A stretch of 64,000 bases of DNA from DATHTC01 sp963746805 (GCA_963746805.1 CAVVCQ010000003.1:123538-187537); one strand, 5' to 3'; counted from the stretch's first letter, positions 25,783-34,365 are shown. Notes: generated by a model not told the origin, from the sequence alone. Program-made: numbers and translations.

Positions 25783-26694
25783 CTGGCCGACCGGGTCGTC
25801 TTTCTCGTCAACCCGGCCTCCGACAACGGGGCGACCGGCAAGCGCTGGCCGCAGCTCGCCCACGAGGCGGCGGGCGCGGGGCTGCAGGGCGACGCGCGCT
25901 TCTCGGAGCGCCCCGGCCACCTCGGCGAGCTCGCGCGCGAGGCCGCGGACGACGGTGCGACCGTGCTCGTCGTCGTCGGCGGCGACGGCTCGATGAACGA
26001 GGTCGCGAACGGGATCGCGGGCCGCGACGGGGTCGATGTCGCGGTCATCCCGCGGGGCACCGGCTGGGACTTCGCCCGCTCGCAGGGGCTGCCGCGGGAC
26101 GTTGCGGCCGCGGCGCAGGCGGCCACGAGCGGCGCCGTCCGCACGATCGACCTCGGCCGCGCGACGTACCGCTCGTGGGCCGGCCCGGAGGAGGCGCGCT
26201 GGTTCGCGAACATCGCGAGCGCCGGGATGAGCGGCGCGATCGCGCAGCGCGCGAACATGACGACGAAGGCGTTCGGCGGGAAGGCGTCCTACCTCTGGGC
26301 CACGCTCGCCGTGTTCGCGCGCTGGCAGAACGACCGCGTCACGGTCACCGTCGGCGACGAGGAGCGCCGCGCCGTCATGCACGACGTCATCGTCGCGAAC
26401 GGCTCGACCTTCGGCGGCGGGATGAAGATCTGCCCCGACGCGAGCGCCGAGGACGGCGTGTTCGACGTCCTCCTGATCGGGGACGTGACCAAGCTCGACC
26501 TGATGCGGACGATGCCGAAGATCTACCGCGGTACGCACCTGCCGCACCCGAAGGCCGAACTGCTCCGCGGCGCCACGGTCGCCGTCGACGCGGACGAGCC
26601 GCTGCCCGTCGAGCTCGACGGGGAGCAGCCCGGCACGACGCCGGTGCGCTTCGAGATCGTGCCGCGGGCGCTGCGGCTGCGGGTCCCGGGCTAG
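25783..26694 (+). CDS. Diacylglycerol/sphingosine kinase family lipid kinase
   Basis: ATP-dependent lipid kinase of the DAGK catalytic superfamily, about 303 residues. The N-terminal strand VVFLVNPASDNGATGKRW and the GGDGSMNEVANGI loop, followed by IPRGTGWDFARSQG, define the family; the C-terminal domain has VANGSTFGGGMKICPDAS. No ATG, GTG or TTG exists in frame between the preceding stop and residue 61, where a start would delete the first conserved strand. CTG 25783 is therefore the best start. Substrate unknown. It ends in a CTAG shared with the convergent gene. Confidence 0.82.
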   Translation: MADRVVFLVNPASDNGATGKRWPQLAHEAAGAGLQGDARFSERPGHLGELAREAADDGATVLVVVGGDGSMNEVANGIAGRDGVDVAVIPRGTGWDFARSQGLPRDVAAAAQAATSGAVRTIDLGRATYRSWAGPEEARWFANIASAGMSGAIAQRANMTTKAFGGKASYLWATLAVFARWQNDRVTVTVGDEERRAVMHDVIVANGSTFGGGMKICPDASAEDGVFDVLLIGDVTKLDLMRTMPKIYRGTHLPHPKAELLRGATVAVDADEPLPVELDGEQPGTTPVRFEIVPRALRLRVPG

Positions 26695-27029
26695 CCGGGC
26701 GAGTCGGAGCCGGAGCGGCTCGTCGAGCCCTTCGTGGACTTCGCCTTCGCGGACGTCGACTTCTTCGCCGCCGTCGCCTTCTTGGCCGCGGGCTTGCGCG
26801 CCGCCGCGGTCGCGCTCTTCGGCGCCAGCGCGTCGAGCCGCCGCTCGAGCTCGTCGACCCGCTTCTCGAGCTCGTCGACGCCGCGGAGCCGCCGCTGCAG
26901 CTCGTCCGTCCGGTCGCGCATGGTGTTCACCGCCCCGAGCATCCGGTCGGCCCCGGGCGCGTCGCTGAGGCGGGCGATCGCGTCCTCTCCCGCGTCGGCG
27001 AGCCTCGTCAGGATGTTCTTTTCCGGCAC
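26691..27029 (-). CDS. Coiled-coil protein with Lys/Ala-rich tail
   Basis: A 112-residue protein. Residues 1-70 form a helical segment ending in a heptad coiled coil (TMRDRTDELQRRLRGVDELEKRVDELERRLDAL). The tail is low-complexity Lys/Ala/Ser/Thr (KPAAKKATAAKKS...), as in small actinobacterial nucleoid-associated or phasin-like proteins. Start at GTG 27029, with GGAGG upstream; the ORF could extend to 27059. Function unknown; a DNA- or polyphosphate-binding tail is inference only. Confidence 0.65.
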   Translation of the reverse strand: MPEKNILTRLADAGEDAIARLSDAPGADRMLGAVNTMRDRTDELQRRLRGVDELEKRVDELERRLDALAPKSATAAARKPAAKKATAAKKSTSAKAKSTKGSTSRSGSDSPG

Positions 27030-27080
27030 CGCTTCCTCCGTTCGTCGACTGTCACCCAATGTTTACCGGCTCGGGCGGAC

Positions 27081-27863
27081 CTACACGCGGACGACCACCG
27101 GCGTCCCGGCCGGCGTGTCGCGCCAGAGGCGGCGCAGATCGGCGTTCGCGACGCGGATGCACCCGTTCGAGACGGCCTGCCCGACGAGGTCGGGGCGGTT
27201 CGTCCCGTGGATCGCCACGGGCCCGCCCTGCACCCACCCCGTCAGCACCTCGGAGAACGCGGAGATCCCGATCGCGCCGGGGCCGAACGGCCCGCCCGGA
27301 GCGGCCGGGACGAGACGCTGGTTGACGTAGTACGCACCGGTCGGCGTCGGCGTCGCCGCCGATCCGATCGCGGCCCGCGTCGAGAAGACCGGCCGCCCCT
27401 CACGGAAGAGCGTCACGCGGCGCTCCGAGAGGTCGACCAGCACGCGCGTGCGGACGGTGGCGACCCGGACGTCCGCCGCCCGGACCCAGCCCGTGGCCTC
27501 GTTCGGCTTCACCGGCAGCTGCACCCGGTACCACGTCGGGCGGCAGTCCCGGCCGACGCGCGCGCCGAGCACGCCGAGGACGGTCGGGACGCCGTTCACG
27601 TTGCGCGCGCCGAAGCGGGCCGTCGCGCGGCCGCCGGGGCGCGGGCTCGTCGACGTCGGCCGGACGACCACGGCCGCCGGCGCCGAGAGGCCGGTCCGGA
27701 GCCGCCGGTACGAGCCCGGCGCGCACGTCGGGCCCGGGACGGCGCGGGCCGCAGGGCGCTCGGCGACGACCGGAGCGGCCTCGCTCGGCCGGTCCATCTC
27801 CCCGCCGCAGCCCGCGGCCGCAACGGCGAGAAAGGTAAAGAAGCTGCAAAGAGAACGTTTCAG
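27081..27863 (-). CDS. L,D-transpeptidase, probable lipoprotein (CTG start)
   Basis: Cross-links peptidoglycan through 3-3 bonds or attaches proteins to it. The YkuD catalytic domain occupies the C-terminal 125 residues, with IHGTNRPDLVG and the active-site SNGCIRVANADL. Before it lie an SH3-like segment and a linker. From ATG 27797 the protein has no export signal. The frame is open upstream, and from CTG 27863 it reads MKRSLCSFFTFLAVAAAGC, a textbook lipoprotein signal with the lipobox cysteine at residue 19. No ATG/GTG/TTG occurs before the in-frame TAG at about 27921. I therefore draw the CTG start (260 residues). Confidence 0.8.
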   Translation of the reverse strand: MKRSLCSFFTFLAVAAAGCGGEMDRPSEAAPVVAERPAARAVPGPTCAPGSYRRLRTGLSAPAAVVVRPTSTSPRPGGRATARFGARNVNGVPTVLGVLGARVGRDCRPTWYRVQLPVKPNEATGWVRAADVRVATVRTRVLVDLSERRVTLFREGRPVFSTRAAIGSAATPTPTGAYYVNQRLVPAAPGGPFGPGAIGISAFSEVLTGWVQGGPVAIHGTNRPDLVGQAVSNGCIRVANADLRRLWRDTPAGTPVVVRV

Positions 27864-27936
27864 GTTCGTAGTGATTCGAACTTTTACCCCTTCCGGGCGT
27901 CGACATGTCCGAGGGGCGTCCTACGGTGAAGAGGCT

Positions 27937-28104
27937 ATGACAGCGAACACGGCCCGGCAGACCCGGGGCCACACAAGGCACACGGTCGTCGTGATCCACG
28001 CGCTACGGCAGCGGGCGGGAGTTCCCTACGAGGTGGAACGCACCGTCTGCACCGACTGCCGTCGGGTCCTCGACGAGCGTCAGCTGCGCCGCGCCGCCGC
28101 CTAG
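27937..28104 (+). CDS. Small CxxC protein, hypothetical
   Basis: A 55-residue basic protein (MTANTARQTRGHTRHTVVV...) with a TVCTDCRRVLDERQLRR ending whose CxxC could bind zinc or be redox active. ATG start with GAAGAGG upstream and TACGGT at about 27921-27926. Divergent from the L,D-transpeptidase gene. I do not recognise the family; codon usage and the upstream signals support it being real. Confidence 0.55.
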   Translation: MTANTARQTRGHTRHTVVVIHALRQRAGVPYEVERTVCTDCRRVLDERQLRRAAA

Positions 28105-28174
28105 AGCGCGGAGACGCGAGTCCGGCTCGCCGCGCCTCGGCCACCACGAGCGCGCCGGTTCCGCCATCGCGACG

Positions 28175-28999
28175 TCATAGGGCAGCGACGACCGCCTGCA
28201 GCGTCTCCCCCGCACCGGCGTCGAGCTTCAGCGCTGCACGGCTGTCGAACGCCGTCGGCCCGCGGTTGACGATCGCGACCGCGCCGCCCGCGGCCAGTGT
28301 CTCGTGCGGGAGCCCGGCCACCGGCCACACCTCCAGCGTCGAGCCGACCACGAGCAGCAGCCGCGCCTCGCGCACGAGCTGCGTCGCGCGGTCGATCTCC
28401 CGGCTCGGAAGGAGCTCGCCGAACATGACGACGTCGGGCTTCAGGATCGCGCCGCAGGCCGGGCACGGCGGGGCGCCGAGCTCGTCGACGAGCCGGGCGA
28501 CCTCCGCCCGCGGCACGCGGATGCCGTCGACGAGGCACACCGCGGTCCGGATCGAGCCGTGCACCTCGACCACGTCCTGCGAGCCGGCGCGCTCGTGGAG
28601 CGCGTCGATGTTCTGCGTCACCACTGCACGCAGGTGCCCGCGCCGTTCGAGCTCGGCGAGCGCGAGGTGCGCCGCGTTCGGCTCGGCGTCCGCCAGCACG
28701 CGCAGCCGGAGCCCGTAGAACTCCCACACCTTGCGCGGGTCGCGCTTGAACGCCTCGATCGTCGCGTACTCCATCGGGTCGTAGCGCGACCAGATCCCGG
28801 TCGGCGAGCGGAAGTCCGGGATCCCGCTCTCGGTCGAGACGCCGGCCCCGGTCAGCGCCACCACGGGCCGCCCCTCACGGATCAGCTCGGCGAGCCGCGC
28901 AGGCCCCTGGCCGGCATCGGCTCCTGGCGGGCGAAGCCCGCCTCCGCCGCTGCCTGCATGCGCTGGGGCCACGTCGCTCTCCGGCCCCGTATCGCTCAT
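28175..28999 (-). CDS. cobB: Sir2-family NAD-dependent deacetylase
   Basis: NAD-dependent protein deacylase, 274 residues. The NAD-binding ALTGAGVSTESGIPDFRSPTG, the TQNIDALHERAG motif, catalytic His in EVHGSI, and VVMFGELLP and VVGSTLEVWPVAG are all present. The zinc site looks altered: the second pair is CPACG, but where the first CxxC should be there is CLVD (one Cys, then Asp). An N-terminal 45-residue Gly/Pro extension precedes the domain, so ATG 28999 is a tentative start; GTG or ATG sites closer to the domain were not evident. Confidence 0.85.
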   Translation of the reverse strand: MSDTGPESDVAPAHAGSGGGGLRPPGADAGQGPARLAELIREGRPVVALTGAGVSTESGIPDFRSPTGIWSRYDPMEYATIEAFKRDPRKVWEFYGLRLRVLADAEPNAAHLALAELERRGHLRAVVTQNIDALHERAGSQDVVEVHGSIRTAVCLVDGIRVPRAEVARLVDELGAPPCPACGAILKPDVVMFGELLPSREIDRATQLVREARLLLVVGSTLEVWPVAGLPHETLAAGGAVAIVNRGPTAFDSRAALKLDAGAGETLQAVVAAL

Positions 29000-29066
29000 A
29001 CTGTGGCCTCCGGCGTCGCGGCCCCAGCGCACGCCCAGGAACCTGCGAAGGCCACGCTCATCCGTC

Positions 29067-29072
29067 GATACT
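29067..29072 (+). promoter_or_regulatory. -10 box of thioesterase
   Basis: GATACT, six bases before GTG 29079. Confidence 0.45.
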
Positions 29073-29078
29073 AGGCGC

Positions 29079-29528
29079 GTGGAGGGCTACGGCCACACCG
29101 TCGAGCTCCGCGTCCGCTTCGCCGAGACGGACGCCCAGGGGATCGCGCACAACGCGGCCTACCTCGTCTGGTTCGAGGTCGGACGCGTCGACTACCTCGC
29201 CCGCTACGCGGGCGGCTACACCGCACTGCGCGAGACGGGGATCGAGGCGCTCGTGACCGAGTCGCACGTCCGCTACGGGGCGCCGGCGCGGTTCGACGAC
29301 CGGCTCCGCCTCCACCTGCGGTGCGTCGACGTCCGCGGCGCCCGCTTCCGCTACGAGTACCTGCTCGAGCGCGACGGGGAGCGGGTCGCGGACGGGTGGA
29401 CGGCGCACGCGACCGTCGACGCGCAGACGTATCGGCCGACGCGGATCCCCGCGTGGCTCGTCGAGGCGATCAGCGAGGCTGAGTCCCGGTCGTCGTCGTC
29501 GTCGGCGGCGGCTCCGCCGGCGTCGTGA
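29079..29528 (+). CDS. Acyl-CoA thioesterase, 4HBT/YbgC family
   Basis: Hot-dog-fold thioesterase of 149 residues. The RFAETDAQGIAHNAAYLVWFEVGR segment near 13-36 includes the catalytic Asp of the 4-hydroxybenzoyl-CoA thioesterase group; RYGAPARFDDRLRL follows. The C-terminus ends in a Ser/Ala stretch that overlaps the convergent VanW gene by 59 bases, so the last twenty residues may be dispensable. Acyl substrate unknown; acyl-CoA genes lie a few kilobases downstream. Confidence 0.85.
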   Translation: MEGYGHTVELRVRFAETDAQGIAHNAAYLVWFEVGRVDYLARYAGGYTALRETGIEALVTESHVRYGAPARFDDRLRLHLRCVDVRGARFRYEYLLERDGERVADGWTAHATVDAQTYRPTRIPAWLVEAISEAESRSSSSSAAAPPAS

Positions 29529-31359
29529 CCGCGGGATCCGGCGTGGTCGTCGTCGGCTTCTCGTCCGCGGGCTTCGGCTTCTCGGGCGGCGGCTTCGGCT
29601 TGGTGCCGACCCGGACCTGCGCGGCCTCGGAGCGGTAGCTCGTCGACCACGTCTCGCGGCGGAGGACGGTGCCGTCGCGGTCGTAGACGATCCGCTGCAC
29701 GCTGACGGCGCGCGAGGGCTCGCCGTCGAAGAGCACCTCCCGCTCGCCGACGAGCGCGGTCGGGTCCTTCTCGATCTCCGTCTTCGGCTCGCCCGTGACG
29801 CGGAGCTCCCCCGGGATGCTCTCGACGCGACGGCCGGTGTCGCTGCCGTAGAGGCTGACATAGATGCCGTTGCCACCGGCGCCCGCGCCGAGCACGATCC
29901 AGCGGTCGGTGTCGTTGACGAACTTCAGGTCGAGGTTCGGGTAGTTGACCGTCGCGTCACGCCCGAGCTGGTAGCGCGCGATGTACAGCGCGTGGGGGTT
30001 GCGCTCCGAGATCGGGAGCCCGGCCTCCCACGCCGCGTTGAAGACCGTGGTCGCGACCTGCGAGACGCCGCCCCCGACGTCTTCCTCGTACTTGTCGCCG
30101 ACGATCACCGGCGCCGGGCGGAAGCCGCGCTCGAGCGTCCGCTCGCCGACGCGGTCGTTGAAGGAGAACGTGGCGCCGGGCGCGATGCGCGCGCCGTCCA
30201 GGAGCTGCACGGCGAGCCGGAGGTTCGTGATCCGGTCGGCGCTCCCGGCGTAGAACGTCGAGTAGCTCGAGAGGACGCGCGTGACGCCGAGTGCCTCCGC
30301 CTCGGCGCTGGTGAACTCGGGCTGCGACTCGGCGACGACCACCGCGGCCAGGCGCTTCGTCCGCGAGGTCGCCGCCTCGAGCAGCGCGGTCGCGGTCGCG
30401 GCATGGTCGAGCTCGAGGCCCGGCTGCGCCGGGATCACCGAAGCGCTCCGGTCGGCGTTGCCCGTGAAGCGCGCGTCGGCCGGCGGCCGGTCGACGCGGG
30501 CGGCGAGCCCCCTCAGCCATTCCTCGGCGGCCGGACCGCCGATCGCGAGCGTGGCGGCGCCGTGGGACGGCAGGGCGAGGAGCTGCGCGATCCGCCAGCG
30601 CGGGAGGCGCCAGCGGGTCTCGCCGAGCGACAGGCGCACGGGCGCCGAGAGGGCGAGCTTCACCTTGGCGACCACCGGCCGCAGCTCGGCCGTCGTGACC
30701 GTCGGCGTGTCGACGCGCACCGGCAGCCCGACCGGCGTCCGGTCGAGCCCGGCAAGCGAGCGCACGATCGTCGCCTCGGCCGCTGCCCGGTCGAGCGCGT
30801 GGCCCGTCCGCGCGGGGACGAGCAGCGGGCGCAGGCCGCGGAGCTCGATCGCCGCCTCGCGCGGCTGCTGCGCGACGGCGGCGGCGAGGCGCTGCACGTG
30901 GTACCGCAGCGCAGCGTCGTAGACGCGCACAGGTGGGGCGATGTCGGCGCCGAAGACGCGCGTCTGGAGGCGGCGGTAGCCGCGAAGCGGCCCGAAGCCG
31001 TCGCCCTCACGCCGAGCGGCCTCGACCGCCGCCGCCCAGTCGACGGCGAGGCCGAGCTGTCGCGGCGTCAGCTGCCAGGTGCGGTCGCCGGCGGCGAAGA
31101 CGACTGGCGATGCGGCGACGGCGGCCGCGCGGCGCTCGAGCTCGACCCGCGCCTGCGCCGGCGTCATCCCGGAGACGTCGACGCCTGCGATCGACACGCC
31201 GTCGGCCAGGCGGGCGGCGGAGCCGGCGAACGCGATCCAGAGCACGGCGATCGCCAGCACCCCGAAGAAGACGGCCGCGGCCACGCCGCGACGCGCCGCA
31301 AGGCCGAGGAGGCGGGGGCGGCGGCGGATTCGGAGGGACGTCGTCGCCTCGGCGCGCAC
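29470..31359 (-). CDS. VanW family protein with YoaR-type peptidoglycan-binding repeats
   Basis: A 629-residue membrane-anchored wall protein. A basic N-terminus and one TM helix (GVAAAVFFGVLAIAVLWIAFAGS, about 25-48) are followed by two YoaR-like domains with VSIAGVDVSGMTPAQARVELE, and then the VanW domain (APGATFSFNDRVGERTLERGFRPAPVI, VGGGVSQVATTVFNAAWEAGLPI). A G5-like segment and a Pro/Thr-rich tail end it. VanW proteins occur in some glycopeptide-resistance clusters but are also common wall proteins without that role. No van genes are nearby. Confidence 0.85.
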   Translation of the reverse strand: MRAEATTSLRIRRRPRLLGLAARRGVAAAVFFGVLAIAVLWIAFAGSAARLADGVSIAGVDVSGMTPAQARVELERRAAAVAASPVVFAAGDRTWQLTPRQLGLAVDWAAAVEAARREGDGFGPLRGYRRLQTRVFGADIAPPVRVYDAALRYHVQRLAAAVAQQPREAAIELRGLRPLLVPARTGHALDRAAAEATIVRSLAGLDRTPVGLPVRVDTPTVTTAELRPVVAKVKLALSAPVRLSLGETRWRLPRWRIAQLLALPSHGAATLAIGGPAAEEWLRGLAARVDRPPADARFTGNADRSASVIPAQPGLELDHAATATALLEAATSRTKRLAAVVVAESQPEFTSAEAEALGVTRVLSSYSTFYAGSADRITNLRLAVQLLDGARIAPGATFSFNDRVGERTLERGFRPAPVIVGDKYEEDVGGGVSQVATTVFNAAWEAGLPISERNPHALYIARYQLGRDATVNYPNLDLKFVNDTDRWIVLGAGAGGNGIYVSLYGSDTGRRVESIPGELRVTGEPKTEIEKDPTALVGEREVLFDGEPSRAVSVQRIVYDRDGTVLRRETWSTSYRSEAAQVRVGTKPKPPPEKPKPADEKPTTTTPDPAVTTPAEPPPTTTTTGTQPR

Positions 31360-31407
31360 TACTTCCGAGGATCGTAGCCGCCATCCCAGCCGACGTCCGG
31401 GCGGCTT

Positions 31408-32562
31408 TCAGGCGTTCCGCAGGTACTGCGCGACCACGTGGCGCTGGATCTCCGAGGTGCCCTCGACGATCTGGAAGACCTTCGCGTCGCGCATCCACTT
31501 CTCGACCGGGTGGTCGCGCATCACGCCCGCGCCGCCGAGGATCTGGACCGCGTCCGTCGTCGCCCGCATCGCCGAGTCGGCGGCGAACGCCTTCGCAAAC
31601 GACCCGAGCAGGCCGGCGTCCTCGCCGGTGTCGAGCGCCTCGCACGCGCGCCAGACGAGCAGCCGCGCCGCCTCGATCTCCATGGCCATGTCCGCGAGCT
31701 TGAACGCGACGGCCTGCTTCGCCAGCAGCGGCTTGCCGAAGGCGCGGCGCTCGCGCGCGTACCCCGAGGCGTGCTCGAACGCGGCCCGCGCCACGCCGAC
31801 GGCCGCGGCCGCGACGCCCGGGCGCGAGTGGAGGAAGAAGTCCATCGCGATCCGGAAGCCGTCGCCCTCCTCGCCGAGCCGCCGGTCGAGCGGGATACGG
31901 GCGCCGTCGAGGACGATCGAGCCGGTGTGCGATGCGCGCAGTCCGAGCTTGCGCTCCTTCCGGCCGGCATGCACGCCGGGGTCGCCGCGCTCGAGCACGA
32001 ACGCCGTGATCGCGCCGTCGACCTTGGCGAACACGATCGTGACCTCCGCGATGCCGCCGTTCGTGACGTACACCTTCTCTCCGTCGAGGACGTACGCGTC
32101 GCCGTCGCGTCGCGCCGTCGCCTCGATCGCGGCGACGTCCGAGCCGGCGCCAGGCTCGGTGAACGCGATCGCGGCGAGACACCCCTCCTCGGAGGCGAGC
32201 CGCGGCAGCCAGCGCTCGCGCTGCTCCTCGGTGCCGGCGAGGAGCAGCGGCCGCACCGGGAACATCGTCGCCTGCAGCGTCGCCGCCAGCCCGGCGCAGC
32301 CCCAGGAGAGCTCCTCGGCCACGAGCGCGGCGCTGACGTGGTCGACGCCGCCGCCGCCGTACTCGCGCGGGACGAGGTACGAGGTGAGACCGGCTCGGGC
32401 CGCGACGCCGAGCAGCTCGGGCGGGAAGTCCTCGCGCTCGTCCCACTCCGGCGCGATCGGTCGCAGCTCCCGGTCCGCGAACTCGTGCGCGAGCGCCTGC
32501 AGCACTCGCTGCTCCTGCGTCGGCCGGAAGGAGATCCCGCCGGCGCGGACCGTCTCCGTCAC
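31408..32562 (-). CDS. Acyl-CoA dehydrogenase
   Basis: FAD-dependent alpha,beta-dehydrogenation of an acyl-CoA, 384 residues. Signature 1 AFTEPGAGSDVAAI, the YVTNGGIAEV and GLRASHTGSIVLDGARIP segments, and the C-terminal signature QILGGAGVMRDHPVEKWMRDAKVFQIVEGTSEIQR with the usual arginine are complete. GTG start overlaps the stop of the upstream beta-propeller gene by four bases, so they form an operon with the SDR gene. About 40 percent of residues look shared with the dehydrogenase at 35569 by eye. Chain-length specificity unknown. Confidence 0.92.
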   Translation of the reverse strand: MTETVRAGGISFRPTQEQRVLQALAHEFADRELRPIAPEWDEREDFPPELLGVAARAGLTSYLVPREYGGGGVDHVSAALVAEELSWGCAGLAATLQATMFPVRPLLLAGTEEQRERWLPRLASEEGCLAAIAFTEPGAGSDVAAIEATARRDGDAYVLDGEKVYVTNGGIAEVTIVFAKVDGAITAFVLERGDPGVHAGRKERKLGLRASHTGSIVLDGARIPLDRRLGEEGDGFRIAMDFFLHSRPGVAAAAVGVARAAFEHASGYARERRAFGKPLLAKQAVAFKLADMAMEIEAARLLVWRACEALDTGEDAGLLGSFAKAFAADSAMRATTDAVQILGGAGVMRDHPVEKWMRDAKVFQIVEGTSEIQRHVVAQYLRNA

Positions 32563-33530
32563 GCCGCCGCCCCGAGCGCGTGGAGCCGGCCGACGGCGCC
32601 TTCGATCGCGAGCTGCCGCCACGACTCGCCGCGGTCGGCGCTCTCGAAGATCCGCCCGTCCGAGAGTCCCGCGAAGAGCCGGCCCTCGGCATGGACGAGC
32701 GCGTACGGCATGGCCGTGAGCGGCTCGGGCAGCCCGCCGTCGAGCGCGCGCCACGGGCCCTCGCCCTCCCAGCGGAAGACGCGCGCCTGCGCGTCGCGCC
32801 CGCCGTGCGCCGCGAACGGGCCGGTGCTCGCGCTCACGTACCAGCGGTCGGCGTCCTCGGGATCGGGCGCGACCGACCAGGTGTAGTGGCGGTCGCGGCC
32901 CTCGTCGGCCGGGCGCCAGCTCTCGCCGGCGTCGAAGCTCCACGCCGCGCCGCCGCCGCCGGCCTCGTAGGCGCGCGTTGCGTCGGCCGGGTGCCACGCG
33001 AGCGAGTGGACGTCGCGCTGCGCGCCCGGCCGGTGGTCCTCCCACGACTCGCCGCCGTCCTCGCTCCGCATCAGCCCGCCGAGCTCGATCCCGACGAGCA
33101 GCAGCGCAGCGTCGTGCGGGCTCGGCGCGATCCAGCGCACGTGGGACGTCCACGGCCGCGGCGGAAAGCTCCAGGTCGGGCGCGAGGGGAGGTCGAGCAG
33201 CGCGTCGAGTTCGCGCCACGAGTCGCCGCCGTCGTCGGAGCGGAAGAGCGCGCTCGGCTCGCAACCGGCGTAGACCGCGCCGTCGGCCGCGCTCACGGCG
33301 ACGGAGAACACGCCCGGCTGCGGGAGCGCGACGTCCTGCCACGTCCGTCCGCCGTCGCGCGTGCGACGCAAGCCGTGCTCGCGGAGCCCGGCGAACGCGG
33401 TGTCCCCGTCGGCCGGGTCGACGGCGAGGCACTGCGCGCCGCTGCCCGGCAGCCATGTCTCGGCCACCCACCGGTCGCCCTGCTCGTCGAGGCGGGCGAT
33501 CCCGTCACCGGTCGCGGCCCAGAGCCTCAC
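32559..33530 (-). CDS. BNR-repeat beta-propeller protein
   Basis: A 323-residue protein with repeated sialidase-type Asp boxes (RTRDGGRTW, RSDDGGDSW, RSEDGGESW, SFDAGESW, ESADRGESW) spaced about 45-70 residues, indicating a propeller like Ycf48/VPS10-type proteins. No signal peptide, so probably cytoplasmic, and no sialidase active site is evident. Sandwiched between an SDR gene (one-base gap) and an acyl-CoA dehydrogenase (4-base overlap). Function unknown. Confidence 0.78.
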   Translation of the reverse strand: MRLWAATGDGIARLDEQGDRWVAETWLPGSGAQCLAVDPADGDTAFAGLREHGLRRTRDGGRTWQDVALPQPGVFSVAVSAADGAVYAGCEPSALFRSDDGGDSWRELDALLDLPSRPTWSFPPRPWTSHVRWIAPSPHDAALLLVGIELGGLMRSEDGGESWEDHRPGAQRDVHSLAWHPADATRAYEAGGGGAAWSFDAGESWRPADEGRDRHYTWSVAPDPEDADRWYVSASTGPFAAHGGRDAQARVFRWEGEGPWRALDGGLPEPLTAMPYALVHAEGRLFAGLSDGRIFESADRGESWRQLAIEGAVGRLHALGAAA

Positions 33531-33531
33531 G

Positions 33532-34365
33532 TCAGAACACGAACAGCTCGACGCCTCCGGACACGTTCAGCTCGATCCCGGTGACGTAGGCGGCGAGGTC
33601 CGAGCAGAGGAAGGCGATCGCGTTGGCGACGTCCTGCGGCTCGCCGGGGCGCTTGAACACGGTGCGGTCGACGATCCGCTGGTTCATCTCGGGGTTGGCG
33701 AAGTTGAAGGCCTCGGTGCCGATCACGCCCGGCACGATCGCGTTGCAGGTGATCCCGTGGCGGCCGCCCTCCATCGCGAGGGTGCGCGTGAGGCCGAGCA
33801 GGCCGGCCTTCGTCGTCGAGTAGCTCGCCTGGCCGAAGCCGCCGAGCGTCCCGGCCACCGAGGCCATGTTCACGATCCGACCCCAGCCTCGCTCGACCAT
33901 GTGCGGCCACACCGCCTGGGCGCAGTTGAAGGCGCCGGTGAGGTTCACCCGGAGGTCGCGCTCCCACAGCTCGGGCGACTGCTTGAGGAACTGCGCGGCG
34001 TGGTCGAGCGTGCCGGCGTTGTTGATCAGGATGTCGACCGAGCCGAGCTCCTCCACGACGCGCTCGACCGCCGCTGCGACCTGCTCGCGGTCGGTCACGT
34101 CGCAGCGGATCGCGGCGGCCCGGCGCCCCAGGCCCTGGATCTCCTGCGCCGTCGCCTCGGAGTAGACCATCCCCTGCGCCCGCGCCACCTGTGCGAGGAC
34201 GCCGTACCGCTCGGCCTCCTCGCCGCTGTCCGACTCGACCTGGATGTCGGCGATGACGACGTCGGCGCCGGCGCGAGCGAGCGTCAGCGCGTCGGCGCGG
34301 CCGAGACCCCGCGAGCCGCCGGTGACGAGCGCGACGCGGCCGGAAAGGTCGAGCTCGAGCGCCAT
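33532..34365 (-). CDS. Short-chain dehydrogenase/reductase
   Basis: Classical SDR of 277 residues: VALVTGGSRGLGRADAL at the N-terminus, CDVTD, NNAG, the catalytic Ser in NMASVAGTL and YSTTK (Tyr/Lys), then an IVPGVIGTEAF segment. An insert of about 25 residues (ESDSGEEAERYGVLAQVARAQ) after the second strand is typical of mycofactocin-like or actinobacterial SDRs that bind NAD tightly; that link is suggestive only. First gene of the SDR-propeller-acyl-CoA dehydrogenase operon, with TAAGAT six bases ahead of the ATG. Confidence 0.9.
   Translation of the reverse strand: MALELDLSGRVALVTGGSRGLGRADALTLARAGADVVIADIQVESDSGEEAERYGVLAQVARAQGMVYSEATAQEIQGLGRRAAAIRCDVTDREQVAAAVERVVEELGSVDILINNAGTLDHAAQFLKQSPELWERDLRVNLTGAFNCAQAVWPHMVERGWGRIVNMASVAGTLGGFGQASYSTTKAGLLGLTRTLAMEGGRHGITCNAIVPGVIGTEAFNFANPEMNQRIVDRTVFKRPGEPQDVANAIAFLCSDLAAYVTGIELNVSGGVELFVF

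Noticed and set aside
24882..27929. A 1015-codon plus-strand open frame
   Set aside because: Low-complexity Arg-rich shadow of deoD, the lipid kinase and other genes in other frames.
29470..31359. Vancomycin resistance locus (VanW)
   Set aside because: VanW-domain proteins are common wall proteins; no vanHAX or VanRS genes are present.
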